DNA of 21,208 nucleotides, from assembly GCA_964510235.1 (NCBI GenBank), contig CAZEBF010000016.1, forward strand, positions 1 through 21,208, written 5' to 3'. The DNA is from CAYUUR01 sp964510235 (lineage in GTDB: Bacteria > Patescibacteriota > Saccharimonadia > Saccharimonadales > CAYUUR01). This document shows, piece by piece, positions 1 through 7,389 of the stretch (position 1 is the first letter of the stretch; every line of letters starts with the position of its first letter). The position numbers and the translations under genes are program-made. Under the pieces are notes generated by a model. It did not search any database. It was given only the letters and a program-made list of their open reading frames with translations, and had not been told where the DNA came from.

Positions 1-2
1 AG

Positions 3-749
3 CTGCCTGGTGAGTCGGCGGAGTTTTATGCTGCCCAGGCGATTGCTGTATTGCAGGAACTTAAGGCAGAGTTTCCAGATGATTTTGCAAAGAGTTTTCG
101 ATGCCCGAGTGAGGTTCTAACGCTCAGCGGTGTACGAGCTTTTGATACTTACTATGATCTTGGCGCAGATAAAGACGATGCATACAAGCAACGTTTAAGA
201 GAACTGCTCCGTAAGCACGGCATACTGTTGATTGATGAAACCATGCCCGCTGTCGGTGAAGATAACCCAGACAACATGTTTTCTATTGTGAACATTGAAG
301 CGCTGCAGGAATTACCGACCACCTACCTAAACTTGCCGTTTTGGCAGCCGTTTATCGCGGAAGCTATGCAAAATGATTCCGACTTTATGCTCTGGTGGTT
401 GTTGTGGCGGCATCGAGTACTGCTAGATGGCGGTGAGTGGCAGGATGGGCTTTTGAAGACATGGATGGCACATGATCTTGGCGCGGCTCACGACTTAACG
501 TTTGGCATGCTGCTGGGCTATCCTGGTGAGGCAATCGCCAGTCAATTGTTTGATACAACCCAAGAATCGACCAAGGCCAACATAAAATACGCAGCCAAAT
601 ACGATGGCGCCCAGCCAGTCTATTCATTTTCACCAGACCTAGCAGACAATCCAAATATCATCAGACATCAAAAACTCTGGTCCGACATCCTAGAAATTGT
701 CTACAACCACGAACTTTTTGCAGACATAAACTATTGGAGTGGCGAGTAG
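3..749 (+). CDS. Hypothetical protein, 5' end cut by window edge
   Basis: The reading frame is open from the window edge (frame starting at base 3) to the TAG at 747-749, so the true start lies outside the window; the first in-window candidate start is the TTG at 51. I do not recognise the family. The visible part is mostly soluble and acidic, with a tryptophan-rich stretch (WWLLWRHR, then GEWQDGLLKTWMAHDLG) around codons 130-165 and no clear transmembrane segment, Walker motif or catalytic signature. Its last 19 nt overlap the convergent NIPSNAP gene, which fits the compact packing seen across the window. I am fairly sure it is coding because of the long uninterrupted frame and ordinary amino acid composition; its function is unknown. 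Confidence 0.7.
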   Translation: MPGESAEFYAAQAIAVLQELKAEFPDDFAKSFRCPSEVLTLSGVRAFDTYYDLGADKDDAYKQRLRELLRKHGILLIDETMPAVGEDNPDNMFSIVNIEALQELPTTYLNLPFWQPFIAEAMQNDSDFMLWWLLWRHRVLLDGGEWQDGLLKTWMAHDLGAAHDLTFGMLLGYPGEAIASQLFDTTQESTKANIKYAAKYDGAQPVYSFSPDLADNPNIIRHQKLWSDILEIVYNHELFADINYWSGE

Positions 750-1057
750 GCGGTAGGGGAGAGGATGCGGTTGCTGGTTTTAGCGACCAGTTGACCGTGC
801 GCTTTGGCGGAATCAATTTTGATCTGAGCCCACTCTGCATCGTTGTTGAACTTAGCCCAAGCGTCTTGGCGAGCGCCCATATCGCGCCAAGCCAAGATAT
901 AGACAAAGTTTTGCATGTCGCCGATAACTTCGTCCCATGCACCCACTACTTCAAAGCCGTAGTTCTTCATAATGCGCATGGCGTGCTGCTCAAACCGCTC
1001 ATGAAAAGCTTTGCGCACAGCGTTTGGTATCTCGTAAACTCGTTCTTCGTAAATCAT
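731..1057 (-). CDS. NIPSNAP family protein
   Basis: This 108-residue protein begins MIYEERVYEIPNAVRKAF, and its pattern (E-x-R-x-Y-E-I-P at the N-terminus, then FEVVGAWDEVIGD, then FVYILAWRDM and a W-rich second half) matches the ferredoxin-like alpha/beta NIPSNAP fold. Bacterial NIPSNAP proteins are small dimeric barrel proteins of mostly unknown role, often described as stress-responsive or monooxygenase-like. The length is normal for a single-domain member. The ATG at 1057 is supported by a TATACT box (1064-1069, minus strand) only 6 nt upstream, so the mRNA is probably leaderless. The 3' end overlaps the convergent hypothetical gene by 19 nt. Family assignment is by motif impression; biochemical function is not inferable. 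Confidence 0.75.
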   Translation of the reverse strand: MIYEERVYEIPNAVRKAFHERFEQHAMRIMKNYGFEVVGAWDEVIGDMQNFVYILAWRDMGARQDAWAKFNNDAEWAQIKIDSAKAHGQLVAKTSNRILSPTAYSPLQ

Positions 1058-1063
1058 ATCACA

Positions 1064-1069
1064 AGTATA
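1064..1069 (-). promoter_or_regulatory. -10 box of leaderless promoter for the NIPSNAP gene
   Basis: TATACT on the minus strand ends 6 nt before the ATG at 1057, putting the transcription start at or next to the start codon. No clear -35 box is visible. Confidence 0.55.
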
Positions 1070-1100
1070 TAGTAACGGAGTTATGAAATCACTGTCCCGA

Positions 1101-1553
1101 CTACAAGTATGAAAAAATTTGGGTCGGTTGATTGTCTAAATTGTTGAGTGAGACTTCAGATAAGAATGTAGGTTTTATAAGCTGCTTGCTTGCGTCAATA
1201 AAGTCAAGCTCTGCTACTTCCTGAGCACCATGTGTGGTTTCATCGAGGTTGATATGTAAGTAGTCGGTACTATTTTTGATGTGAAAGAAGAACTCTAGGC
1301 TTTCGAGTCCACTGCGATGCTTGGGTTTAAACTGTTGGATGTATAAAAGGTTACCAACGTCTGGCTTTATGCCTGTTTCTTCAATCATCTCTCTCTGTAA
1401 GGCGGCAGTTAGTGACTCTTTGTCGTCGACGCCACCACCAGGAACGCACCAGTAATCGGTTGGTTCAGTACGCGAATTGTACCCCTGCAGTTTAAAGCAG
1501 AGTAGTTTACCGTCGATAACAATGATACCTCTTACCGCTATTCTTCGTGCCAT
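1101..1553 (-). CDS. NUDIX hydrolase
   Basis: The protein contains a complete Nudix box: G40, five residues, E46, seven residues, then R54-E-M-I-E-E-T-G-I62, the Mg-binding helix that cleaves nucleoside diphosphates linked to another moiety. The substrate cannot be read from the sequence; the WCVPGGGV lead-in and the ~150-residue length are typical of house-cleaning or MutT/ADP-ribose-type single-domain enzymes. I chose the ATG at 1553 (MARRIAV). A TATACT box at 1562-1567 (minus strand) lies 8 nt upstream, and the earlier ATG at 1559 and TTG at 1571 would fall inside or before the promoter. The gene is divergent from the CYTH gene, the two -10 boxes being only 14 nt apart. Confidence 0.88.
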   Translation of the reverse strand: MARRIAVRGIIVIDGKLLCFKLQGYNSRTEPTDYWCVPGGGVDDKESLTAALQREMIEETGIKPDVGNLLYIQQFKPKHRSGLESLEFFFHIKNSTDYLHINLDETTHGAQEVAELDFIDASKQLIKPTFLSEVSLNNLDNQPTQIFSYL

Positions 1554-1561
1554 ATACATAC

Positions 1562-1587
1562 AGTATAGCAAGCTTAGCTGGTATACT
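1562..1587. promoter_or_regulatory. Divergent pair of -10 boxes (Nudix / CYTH)
   Basis: On the minus strand TATACT (1562-1567) lies 8 nt before the Nudix ATG; on the plus strand TGGTATACT (box 1582-1587, with an extended TG) lies 7 nt before the CYTH ATG at 1595. Both transcripts should be leaderless or nearly so. No consensus -35 boxes are seen. Confidence 0.55.
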
Positions 1588-1594
1588 TTCTAGT

Positions 1595-2131
1595 ATGAGA
1601 GAGATTGAGGTCAAGGCACGGGTTGCTGATGAGAAAGCGTATCTCAAGAAGGCTAAAGAGCTCGGCATTGAGTTTGGCCCAGAGATAGAACAGCTAGATG
1701 TGACGTTTACTAACGACACGCCGTATGACGACCCGGCCTGGAATATCTTTCGGATCCGCAAGCAAGGCGGTAAGACTATTTTGACCATGAAATACAAGGC
1801 TTCTGATCGTTCGCGCGATAATCACGAGCGAGAGACTGAGGTTCAGGACGGCAAGCAGGTTGCAGATATGCTGATTCGGGTTGGCTACACGCATGACGTT
1901 AGTATTCGCAAAGTAAGGCGCAAAGCTGTCTATGAAGGTCTAGAAGTTTGCTTTGATCACGTTGACGAACTGGGCTGTTTTACTGAGGTGGAAGCGCTCT
2001 GTGAAGAAGATGCAGATGTAGACGAAGTACAAACACGACTGTGGAATATCATGAAGAAGCTTGGCATCAAAGAAGAAGATCGGGTTCACAAAGGCTACGA
2101 CACACTGATGCGCATCCATAAAGGCATGTAA
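1595..2131 (+). CDS. CYTH domain protein (class IV adenylate cyclase / thiamine-triphosphatase-like)
   Basis: The 178-residue product starts MREIEVKARV; E3-I-E-V-K7 is the ExExK signature of the CYTH triphosphate tunnel fold, which binds a triphosphate and metal ions. Further charged strands follow as expected (FRIRKQGG, TMKYKA, RETEV, RKAVYEGLEVCFDHVDELGCFTEVE), alternating basic and acidic residues lining the tunnel. Members include CyaB cyclases and inorganic or thiamine triphosphatases; the sequence does not separate these. The ATG at 1595 is preferred over an earlier in-frame ATG at 1547 because a TATACT box ends 7 nt upstream of 1595 and the ExExK motif normally sits at the extreme N-terminus. 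The next gene starts 9 nt downstream, so they probably share a transcript. Confidence 0.88.
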   Translation: MREIEVKARVADEKAYLKKAKELGIEFGPEIEQLDVTFTNDTPYDDPAWNIFRIRKQGGKTILTMKYKASDRSRDNHERETEVQDGKQVADMLIRVGYTHDVSIRKVRRKAVYEGLEVCFDHVDELGCFTEVEALCEEDADVDEVQTRLWNIMKKLGIKEEDRVHKGYDTLMRIHKGM

Positions 2132-2140
2132 AGAGGTAAC

Positions 2141-2602
2141 ATGGCAACTGCAATGAACAGTTTTATCGAAACCAAGATTGCTCAACACGAGCAACGTCAG
2201 CAACAGTATGAACTAGATCGGCAAGAAGTCCGTGATATCGGTTCTGCGACTAGTTGGTTTGGTGCCAAATGTTTATTGTTCGGTGGTATTAGCGCAGTTG
2301 TGGGCTATGCAGGGCAGCAACTAGACGATTTCATGGCTGAAGCCGTGTCAGTCCATGCGTCTGGTGAAGCAGCGGTTCGTGATGTGGCTCAGTTCATTGC
2401 AGAAGCTGGCGCATCTGGTGCCGTGATAATGGGAGGTGTAGGAGTCGGTAGCATGGCAGTTGCCGGCGCTGCTCATTTGCTGGATTCTGCTATAGAACGG
2501 TCAGACCGACAGGTTGCAGCAGACCTTGCTCATCAAGATATGCGTGCTAATGAACAGCAAGAGCTTGTGCGCAGTGTGTTTGATGTTTCGGGTATACTAT
2601 AG
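2141..2602 (+). CDS. Hypothetical two-helix membrane protein
   Basis: This is a 153-residue protein of unrecognised family. The N-terminal ~35 residues are hydrophilic and rich in Q, E and R (likely helical). Two hydrophobic, glycine/alanine-rich segments at about residues 42-58 and 91-113 could span the membrane, joined by an acidic amphipathic stretch, and a hydrophilic C-terminal helix follows. It starts 9 nt after the CYTH gene with an AGAGG Shine-Dalgarno sequence at good spacing, so it is likely the second gene of that operon. No enzymatic motif is visible. The glycine-rich hydrophobic segments resemble small holin-like or glycine-zipper proteins, but that is only an impression. Confidence 0.7.
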   Translation: MATAMNSFIETKIAQHEQRQQQYELDRQEVRDIGSATSWFGAKCLLFGGISAVVGYAGQQLDDFMAEAVSVHASGEAAVRDVAQFIAEAGASGAVIMGGVGVGSMAVAGAAHLLDSAIERSDRQVAADLAHQDMRANEQQELVRSVFDVSGIL

Positions 2603-2631
2603 CCGCACTTTTATTGTTGTTCATATGGTTG

Positions 2632-2637
2632 TATAAT
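2632..2637 (+). promoter_or_regulatory. -10 box for the GNAT gene
   Basis: TATAAT ends 8 nt before the GTG start at 2646, giving a leaderless or near-leaderless mRNA. This position also argues for GTG 2646 as the true start. Confidence 0.55.
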
Positions 2638-2645
2638 AGGTCTTC

Positions 2646-3224
2646 GTGATTACTATTTCTGCTCCAGAAGCACCTCTTGAAATTGTTGCGGCTCGTGGTG
2701 CGACTGAGTTTGCATATGCAGACCTGGCTCGAGTAGCTGATAGCGTAGCTCAAGAAGATATGGTGCCGGTATCAGTCGAGACACTCCACCAGAGTTATGC
2801 TTGCATGGGTGCTTACGTTATGAATGGCGTAGATCGTGAAATGGCCGCCTTTGCGAGACAACTCAAACGGGAAGTCATTGAGGTTGATGAGGAAGTGGTT
2901 TGTGCAGTCGAACTCGGCACTTTATGGGTTGCGCCGGAACATCGTGGTAAGGGTATTGGTCATGAGCTGCTCACGCAGTCCACTGATCTAATGACGATTG
3001 TTGGCTTTTTGCCGGTAGCAGTTTGCAATGAGGATAGTCGAAAGCTGTTTGAGAGAGTTGGCTATGAACCAGTTGCTTCAATGTGGAGTCGAGCTGGCCG
3101 ACATCGTATAGTCGAGGTGTACCCGGATGGTCCGCAAACTGGGCCAGCAATTACCTCACGCCACGCAGCTATCGCTCGCCTGAACGAACTCGACCGCTTC
3201 CGCCACATGGACCTCCTGACCTAA
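2646..3224 (+). CDS. GNAT family N-acetyltransferase
   Basis: The 192-residue protein carries the GNAT acetyl-CoA-binding motif A: LGTLWVAPEHRGKGIGHELL, with R100-G-K-G-I-G105 forming the pyrophosphate-binding turn after beta-strand 4. Further on, VAVCNEDSRKLFERVGYEPV (about residues 125-145) matches motif B, where the end of the fold packs against CoA. GNAT enzymes move an acetyl group from acetyl-CoA to an amine; the acceptor cannot be predicted. The start is a GTG placed just after a TATAAT box; no Shine-Dalgarno sequence is present. It stands alone between the CYTH operon and the helicase gene. The N-terminal 60 residues are not recognisable. Confidence 0.85.
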   Translation: MITISAPEAPLEIVAARGATEFAYADLARVADSVAQEDMVPVSVETLHQSYACMGAYVMNGVDREMAAFARQLKREVIEVDEEVVCAVELGTLWVAPEHRGKGIGHELLTQSTDLMTIVGFLPVAVCNEDSRKLFERVGYEPVASMWSRAGRHRIVEVYPDGPQTGPAITSRHAAIARLNELDRFRHMDLLT

Positions 3225-3233
3225 GCTTTGTTG

Positions 3234-3239
3234 TATACT
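3234..3239 (+). promoter_or_regulatory. -10 box for the PIF1-like helicase gene
   Basis: TATACT lies about 30 nt before the ATG at 3269. Unlike most neighbours, this gene has a short leader and a strong Shine-Dalgarno sequence (AGGGAGG, 3257-3263) 5 nt before the ATG. Confidence 0.45.
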
Positions 3240-3268
3240 GAGTATCACTGGTAAGTAGGGAGGGTGCA

Positions 3269-4801
3269 ATGGGGAAGAATGAGGGCATGGATCAGGCGTT
3301 AGCCTTGGAGATTTTGATGAGCGGTGAGAGTGCGCTGCTGACAGGACCAGCCGGTTCTGGCAAGACGTACGTGCTGAACCAGTTTATTCGTCATGCCAAA
3401 GCAGAAGGTAAGCGGGTGGCGGTAACAGCTACAACCGGTCTGGCTGCCACGCACTTAAATGGCACAACTATTCATGCCTGGAGCGGCATTGGAGTGCATG
3501 ATGAGCTGCCAAAGACTTTCTTTAAGCATCTGACCAAAGCTCGCCGCGAAGCTATTCAGAAGGCTGATGCGCTGATTATCGATGAGATTTCCATGCTCCA
3601 CGATTATCGGCTTGATATGATCGAGGCAGTAGCACGTGAAGCTCGTGAAACTGATGCGCCGTTTGGTGGGTTACAAGTAATTCTATGCGGGGATTTCTTT
3701 CAGCTGCCGCCTGTAACCCGGGGTAGTCAGGCTTCTAGTTCGTTTGTTGTTACGTCAGAAGCCTGGCAAAAACTTGACCCAGTCATCTGTTACTTGACAG
3801 AACAGCATCGTCAAGATGATGATGACTTTTTGGAGATTCTAAATGCACTCCGGGCCAATGATTTGCGGCGTCGCCACGCCGAAGCTTTATTGGCTCGTCG
3901 TCAGGCTTATGACCCGTTTGTTCAGCAAACTGAACTTCATACTACCAACGTGGATGTCGATGCGATTAACTATCAGCGATTAAGTGCACTTGATGGCGAA
4001 GAGCACAGCTATGACATGACAACATCTGGCGGCAGTCGTTACGTCGAGAGTCTCAAGAAATCATGCTTAGCCCAAGAAGAACTAGTGCTTAAAGAAGGCG
4101 CACTGGTCATGTGTATTCGCAACAACCCAGAGAAAAAGTACGTCAACGGATCACTGGGCGTGGTGACCGGCTTTGATAAAGACACTGACTACCCAAAAAT
4201 CGAACTAACCAACGGCCGCAAGATTACGATTGGTCCGGAAACTTGGGAGCTACGCGACGGTGATAAAAAGCGGGCGAGCTTGGTACAGATCCCATTGCGA
4301 CTAGCTTGGGCGATCACGGTACATAAAAGCCAGGGCATGACGCTCGATGCCGCCCGAATAGATCTCAGCAAAGCCTTTGTACCGGGCATGGGTTATGTGG
4401 CCCTGTCGCGGGTTAAACGTCTGGACACACTTAGCTTAGCTGGTCTTAACCAAATGGCGCTGAAGGTAAGCGATGATGCCCTCGGCATTGATGTGAGCCT
4501 GCGTGCTCAAGCGCAATCGCATGCCAAGGCCTTCGAGCACTTACGAGTTAAAGCCGAAGAACGAGCTAAGCAAAAACCGCCTAAAGAATCAAAAGGACCA
4601 TGGCAAGACAAGCTCGAGAAAATGCGTTTGACGTATCCAAACGCTTATCGACCATGGAAAGCCGAGCATGACGAAACGCTCAAAAAAGGCTATAAAAAAG
4701 GCAAATCAGTAACTGAAATGAGTAAACAGCTTGGCCGGCATCCAGGATCAATTAAGAAGCGACTCGAGAAACACTACGGCGAAGATTGGGAATCCGCCTA
4801 G
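3269..4801 (+). CDS. PIF1-like superfamily 1B DNA helicase
   Basis: The 510-residue protein shows an ordered set of SF1B helicase motifs: Walker A GPAGSGKT (residues 26-33), motif Ia with TATTGLAA (about 53-60), Walker B DEIS (105-108), motif III GDFFQLPPV (141-149), and the late motifs AITVHKSQGMTLD (348-360) and YVALSRVKRL (377-386). These belong to PIF1/RecD2-type 5'-to-3' DNA helicases acting in replication, recombination or removal of DNA secondary structure. After the helicase core comes a Lys/Glu-rich linker (about 420-450) and a tail (about 455-510) that looks like a small Myb/SANT- or HTH-type DNA-binding unit (SVTEMSKQLGRHPGSIKKRL). The start is supported by AGGGAGG. The last 50 nt overlap the convergent transporter gene. 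Confidence 0.92.
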   Translation: MGKNEGMDQALALEILMSGESALLTGPAGSGKTYVLNQFIRHAKAEGKRVAVTATTGLAATHLNGTTIHAWSGIGVHDELPKTFFKHLTKARREAIQKADALIIDEISMLHDYRLDMIEAVAREARETDAPFGGLQVILCGDFFQLPPVTRGSQASSSFVVTSEAWQKLDPVICYLTEQHRQDDDDFLEILNALRANDLRRRHAEALLARRQAYDPFVQQTELHTTNVDVDAINYQRLSALDGEEHSYDMTTSGGSRYVESLKKSCLAQEELVLKEGALVMCIRNNPEKKYVNGSLGVVTGFDKDTDYPKIELTNGRKITIGPETWELRDGDKKRASLVQIPLRLAWAITVHKSQGMTLDAARIDLSKAFVPGMGYVALSRVKRLDTLSLAGLNQMALKVSDDALGIDVSLRAQAQSHAKAFEHLRVKAEERAKQKPPKESKGPWQDKLEKMRLTYPNAYRPWKAEHDETLKKGYKKGKSVTEMSKQLGRHPGSIKKRLEKHYGEDWESA

Positions 4802-5918
4802 CAATAAAAGCTGCGGCCATAATTTGTAGAGCAAGTGAGAGCGGGAAGAATAAGACTACCAAAAGCCCAGCGATCAGGGGTTTCTTAAGCACAAAACTTA
4901 AGCACGCTGCCATGCCAATAGCCATGGCAAACATCGCTGAGACAGGTGTGATGGTTGAAACAGCCAAACCCGCCGCAGCGCCCATCATCAGCACTGGCAA
5001 AAATCGGCCACCTTTCCAGCCGGTTGTCAGACAAATCGCCGTGGCAGCAATTTTTGCGAGTACTAGTCCAACAAAGAACCAGGTTCCGTTTATTGCAATA
5101 CTTTGTAGTAGCCAGCCTAGGTTTTCGTGACCAGAGAAAAGAATGTCTGGCTGAATAAAGCCGAGCAAACCCAGCATTAAACCACCGGCTGTGGCGGTTA
5201 GTACAATGTTCTGCTTGCGTGAGTCGGCAAACCAGTCGTCAAACTGTGCTTCGGACCGATTGTATAGCCAGCCTACAAGCACTGCGGCTGGAATGATGAG
5301 GAGCATCCAGGCCAGGTCTGTGAAATTAAACAGGTAACTCTCGGTTGTGATGTCAAAATATGATTCGTTGTCACCGATGTTACTGAACACCAACCAAGCC
5401 GAGCTGGCAGCTGCTAAGCCAAGTAGCACTCTTTTGGGGCGTGTTAGCTTGCTGTTAATGTCCGCGCCGTAGGCTACAAGTGAAGCGTGTTTGAGTTTTA
5501 CACCTGCCAAAGTAATGAGGCCACCTATGAGTGTCGCGAGTGCGGCTTCTGGACCGAGCGAGGCACCAAAACCGAGCGACACTAATGATATCAATACTGC
5601 TTGCCACAGATGGCGGTAGTCAAAGGCTTTGGTCTTTTTGTAGTCTGCGAGGGTGATCTCCAGCGACTTGGGGTAATCGCCGAGCGTCTTTAGTGCCAGA
5701 CCGAGCAGTAGTCCACCCACTGTACACGCAGCAATGACGTACCAGTCATACAGTGTATCTAGGCCGAGCGCCGTTGGTAGTGTGTTCCAAATAAGTAACC
5801 GACTCTGTTCAAGTGCATAGATGAATCCAGCGATAATCAGCCCAGCACTCAAACCGAGTATTACGTTATACGCCAACAGGTGAGCGTACGAAACCCTCTC
5901 AAACAACTTTGCAATCAT
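4752..5918 (-). CDS. ClC-type chloride channel / anion transporter
   Basis: This is a very hydrophobic 388-residue membrane protein with about ten transmembrane segments. Two ClC signatures are present: GFGASLGPEAAL (residues 117-127), corresponding to the G-x-x-G-P-E selectivity/gating region, and GWKGGRFLPVLMMGAAAG (300-317), matching GGxFxPxxxxG. ClC proteins move chloride or other anions across the cytoplasmic membrane, as channels or as proton antiporters. No CBS domains follow, as is usual in bacteria. I chose ATG 5918 over the ATG at 5948 because a TATAAT box (5926-5931, minus strand) lies between them, 7 nt before 5918. The gene is divergent from the SanA-like gene and overlaps the helicase gene tail to tail by 50 nt. 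Confidence 0.87.
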   Translation of the reverse strand: MIAKLFERVSYAHLLAYNVILGLSAGLIIAGFIYALEQSRLLIWNTLPTALGLDTLYDWYVIAACTVGGLLLGLALKTLGDYPKSLEITLADYKKTKAFDYRHLWQAVLISLVSLGFGASLGPEAALATLIGGLITLAGVKLKHASLVAYGADINSKLTRPKRVLLGLAAASSAWLVFSNIGDNESYFDITTESYLFNFTDLAWMLLIIPAAVLVGWLYNRSEAQFDDWFADSRKQNIVLTATAGGLMLGLLGFIQPDILFSGHENLGWLLQSIAINGTWFFVGLVLAKIAATAICLTTGWKGGRFLPVLMMGAAAGLAVSTITPVSAMFAMAIGMAACLSFVLKKPLIAGLLVVLFFPLSLALQIMAAAFIARRIPNLRRSVSRVAS

Positions 5919-5925
5919 AAGGGCT

Positions 5926-5958
5926 ATTATAGGTGAGCAACCAAACAATTGCTACACT
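5926..5958. promoter_or_regulatory. Divergent pair of -10 boxes (ClC / SanA-like)
   Basis: Minus strand: TATAAT (5926-5931), 7 nt before the ClC ATG. Plus strand: TACACT (5953-5958), 6 nt before the SanA-like ATG at 5965. Both genes are predicted leaderless. The start codons are only 46 nt apart, which leaves little room for separate regulators. Confidence 0.55.
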
Positions 5959-5964
5959 GTATAC

Positions 5965-6645
5965 ATGGGCAAAAAACACCAAAAAGAGCAGCACCGCAGG
6001 TTCCGCAAACGAAAGTTTGGGCTGATCGCAGTACTGATACTTACATTTGCTGTGCTGGTGGGTCCGTTTGCATTTGTGTATTACACTTCGCGAGAGCACC
6101 GTGTGTCTTCCCAGGCAATTGACAGTCTTGAGCCGCGTCCTGTCGTGATTGTGTTTGGCGCGGGTGTCTGGCCAGATGGTACACCCACGCCGTATCTGAA
6201 GAACCGTCTCGATACCGCTGTGCAAATGCACAAATCAGGTAAGGCAGCGAAAATTTTGGTCAGCGGCGACAATAGTAGTAAGTACTACAATGAGCCGGAA
6301 GCCATGCAGCGGTACCTGGGCACGCAAGGCGTAGCAGATGACAAAATTGTCCAGGATTTTGGCGGCCTCAACACCTACGACACCTGTTATCGTGCCAAAT
6401 CTATCTTTGAAATCAAGCAAGCTTACGTGGTGACCCAAGCCTATCATTTGCCGCGAGCAGTTATGACCTGTCGCATACTTGGTGTTGAGACAGTCGGTGT
6501 TGAAGCGCTGCGGCAGGGCAGGGACTTTACGGCGTCATATGTTCTTCGCGAACTTGCCTCGATGTATAAAGCTGCTGGCGAACTATTACTTCGACCAGAG
6601 CCACTGATAAAAGGTGAGCCCGAGCCAATTTCCGTGCTAGAATAA
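5965..6645 (+). CDS. SanA/YdcF-like membrane-anchored DUF218 protein
   Basis: The 226-residue protein has a highly basic N-terminus (residues 1-18), one transmembrane segment (about 19-40), and then a DUF218 domain outside the membrane. Typical DUF218/SanA features are visible: VIVFGAGVWPDGTPTPYLKNRLDTA (62-85), ILVSGDN (97-103), NEPEAM (109-114), DFGGLNTYDTCYRA (131-144) and VVTQAYHLPRAVMTC (155-169). The closest described relatives are SanA (vancomycin exclusion at high temperature in enterobacteria) and YdcF; the family is tied to the cell envelope, but its reaction is unknown. The ATG sits 6 nt after a TACACT box. TyrA-like follows 5 nt downstream but has its own -10 box inside the end of this gene. 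Confidence 0.85.
   Translation: MGKKHQKEQHRRFRKRKFGLIAVLILTFAVLVGPFAFVYYTSREHRVSSQAIDSLEPRPVVIVFGAGVWPDGTPTPYLKNRLDTAVQMHKSGKAAKILVSGDNSSKYYNEPEAMQRYLGTQGVADDKIVQDFGGLNTYDTCYRAKSIFEIKQAYVVTQAYHLPRAVMTCRILGVETVGVEALRQGRDFTASYVLRELASMYKAAGELLLRPEPLIKGEPEPISVLE
6638..6643 (+). promoter_or_regulatory. -10 box for the TyrA-like gene
   Basis: TAGAAT, overlapping the stop codon of the preceding gene, ends 7 nt before the ATG at 6651. It would give a leaderless mRNA. It is a weaker match to consensus than its neighbours. Confidence 0.4.
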
Positions 6646-6650
6646 CGACC

Positions 6651-7358
6651 ATGAAGATCGGGATTATCGGTGCTGGCAGTTTTGGTTTGTTCTTGGCGGA
6701 AAAACTTTCGCCTTTTGCTGAGGTCAAAGTCTATAGTCGAAGCGGCAAGGGTCAGCAGTGGGATGCTTCACTCGAAGAGACTGCCGCCTGTGACTGGCTG
6801 ATCCCCAGTATCCCGCTGTTCGCTTATGAAAAATCGCTAGCAGAGTTTGCGCCGCATGTTCGCGAAGATACAGTGCTAGTCGATGTCTGTTCGGTCAAGC
6901 AAGTACCGATGCAGTTGCTTGATGCGCTGTTTCCAATCAACCCCAAAGTCGCAACTCATCCGTTGTTTGGTCCAGAATCAGCCGCAGAATCGCTGGAAGA
7001 TCACGTTATAGTGTTGTGCGCAGAGCTATCAGATGAACAAGCTTACCAGCGTGTAAAAGAGTTTAGCCAACAGCTCAAACTGAAGGTTATCGAGATGAGC
7101 GCAAAAGAGCACGACCAGGAGATGGCAGTGGTGCAGGGACTCACTTTCTTTATTGCAAGGGCTCTCAAAGACATGGATCTTCATAAAATGAAGCTGGAAA
7201 CGCCATCTTTCAAACGCTTGCGTCACTTGGCAGAACTCGAAGCCAATCATAGCGACGAGCTCTTCAAGACGATACAGCAGGGTAATCCATTTACTACAGA
7301 AGTACGAGCAGCTTTCTTGCAACAAGTCAAAGAGACAGATAAGCTTCTCGGGCAATAG
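6651..7358 (+). CDS. Prephenate dehydrogenase-like (TyrA-family) NAD(P)-binding protein
   Basis: The 235-residue product starts with a Rossmann dinucleotide-binding turn, MKIGIIGAGSFG (G7, G9, G12), followed by a strand ending in YSRSGK. Later come VDVCSVKQVP (78-87) and ATHPLFGPESA (101-111); HPxFGP is the hallmark of prephenate/arogenate dehydrogenases. A helical C-terminal part (VQGLTFFIARAL and beyond) matches the TyrA dimerisation domain in outline, but the whole protein is shorter than most TyrA enzymes (roughly 270-370 residues). TyrA makes the tyrosine precursor from prephenate. No other aromatic-pathway gene is nearby, so the substrate may differ. It starts 5 nt after the SanA-like gene. 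Confidence 0.82.
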   Translation: MKIGIIGAGSFGLFLAEKLSPFAEVKVYSRSGKGQQWDASLEETAACDWLIPSIPLFAYEKSLAEFAPHVREDTVLVDVCSVKQVPMQLLDALFPINPKVATHPLFGPESAAESLEDHVIVLCAELSDEQAYQRVKEFSQQLKLKVIEMSAKEHDQEMAVVQGLTFFIARALKDMDLHKMKLETPSFKRLRHLAELEANHSDELFKTIQQGNPFTTEVRAAFLQQVKETDKLLGQ

Positions 7359-7372
7359 AACAGATTAACTGG

Positions 7373-7378
7373 TATGAT
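7373..7378 (+). promoter_or_regulatory. Extended -10 box for the NYN/K+ channel pair
   Basis: TGGTATGAT (box 7373-7378) lies 11 nt before the ATG at 7390. A GAAGGAAG tract (7380-7387) lies directly before the start, closer than an efficient Shine-Dalgarno sequence would be. Confidence 0.45.
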
Positions 7379-7389
7379 AGAAGGAAGTT

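Noticed and set aside
5919..5948. Longer N-terminus of the ClC protein from ATG 5948
   Set aside because: The TATAAT box at 5926-5931 lies between this ATG and the better one at 5918.
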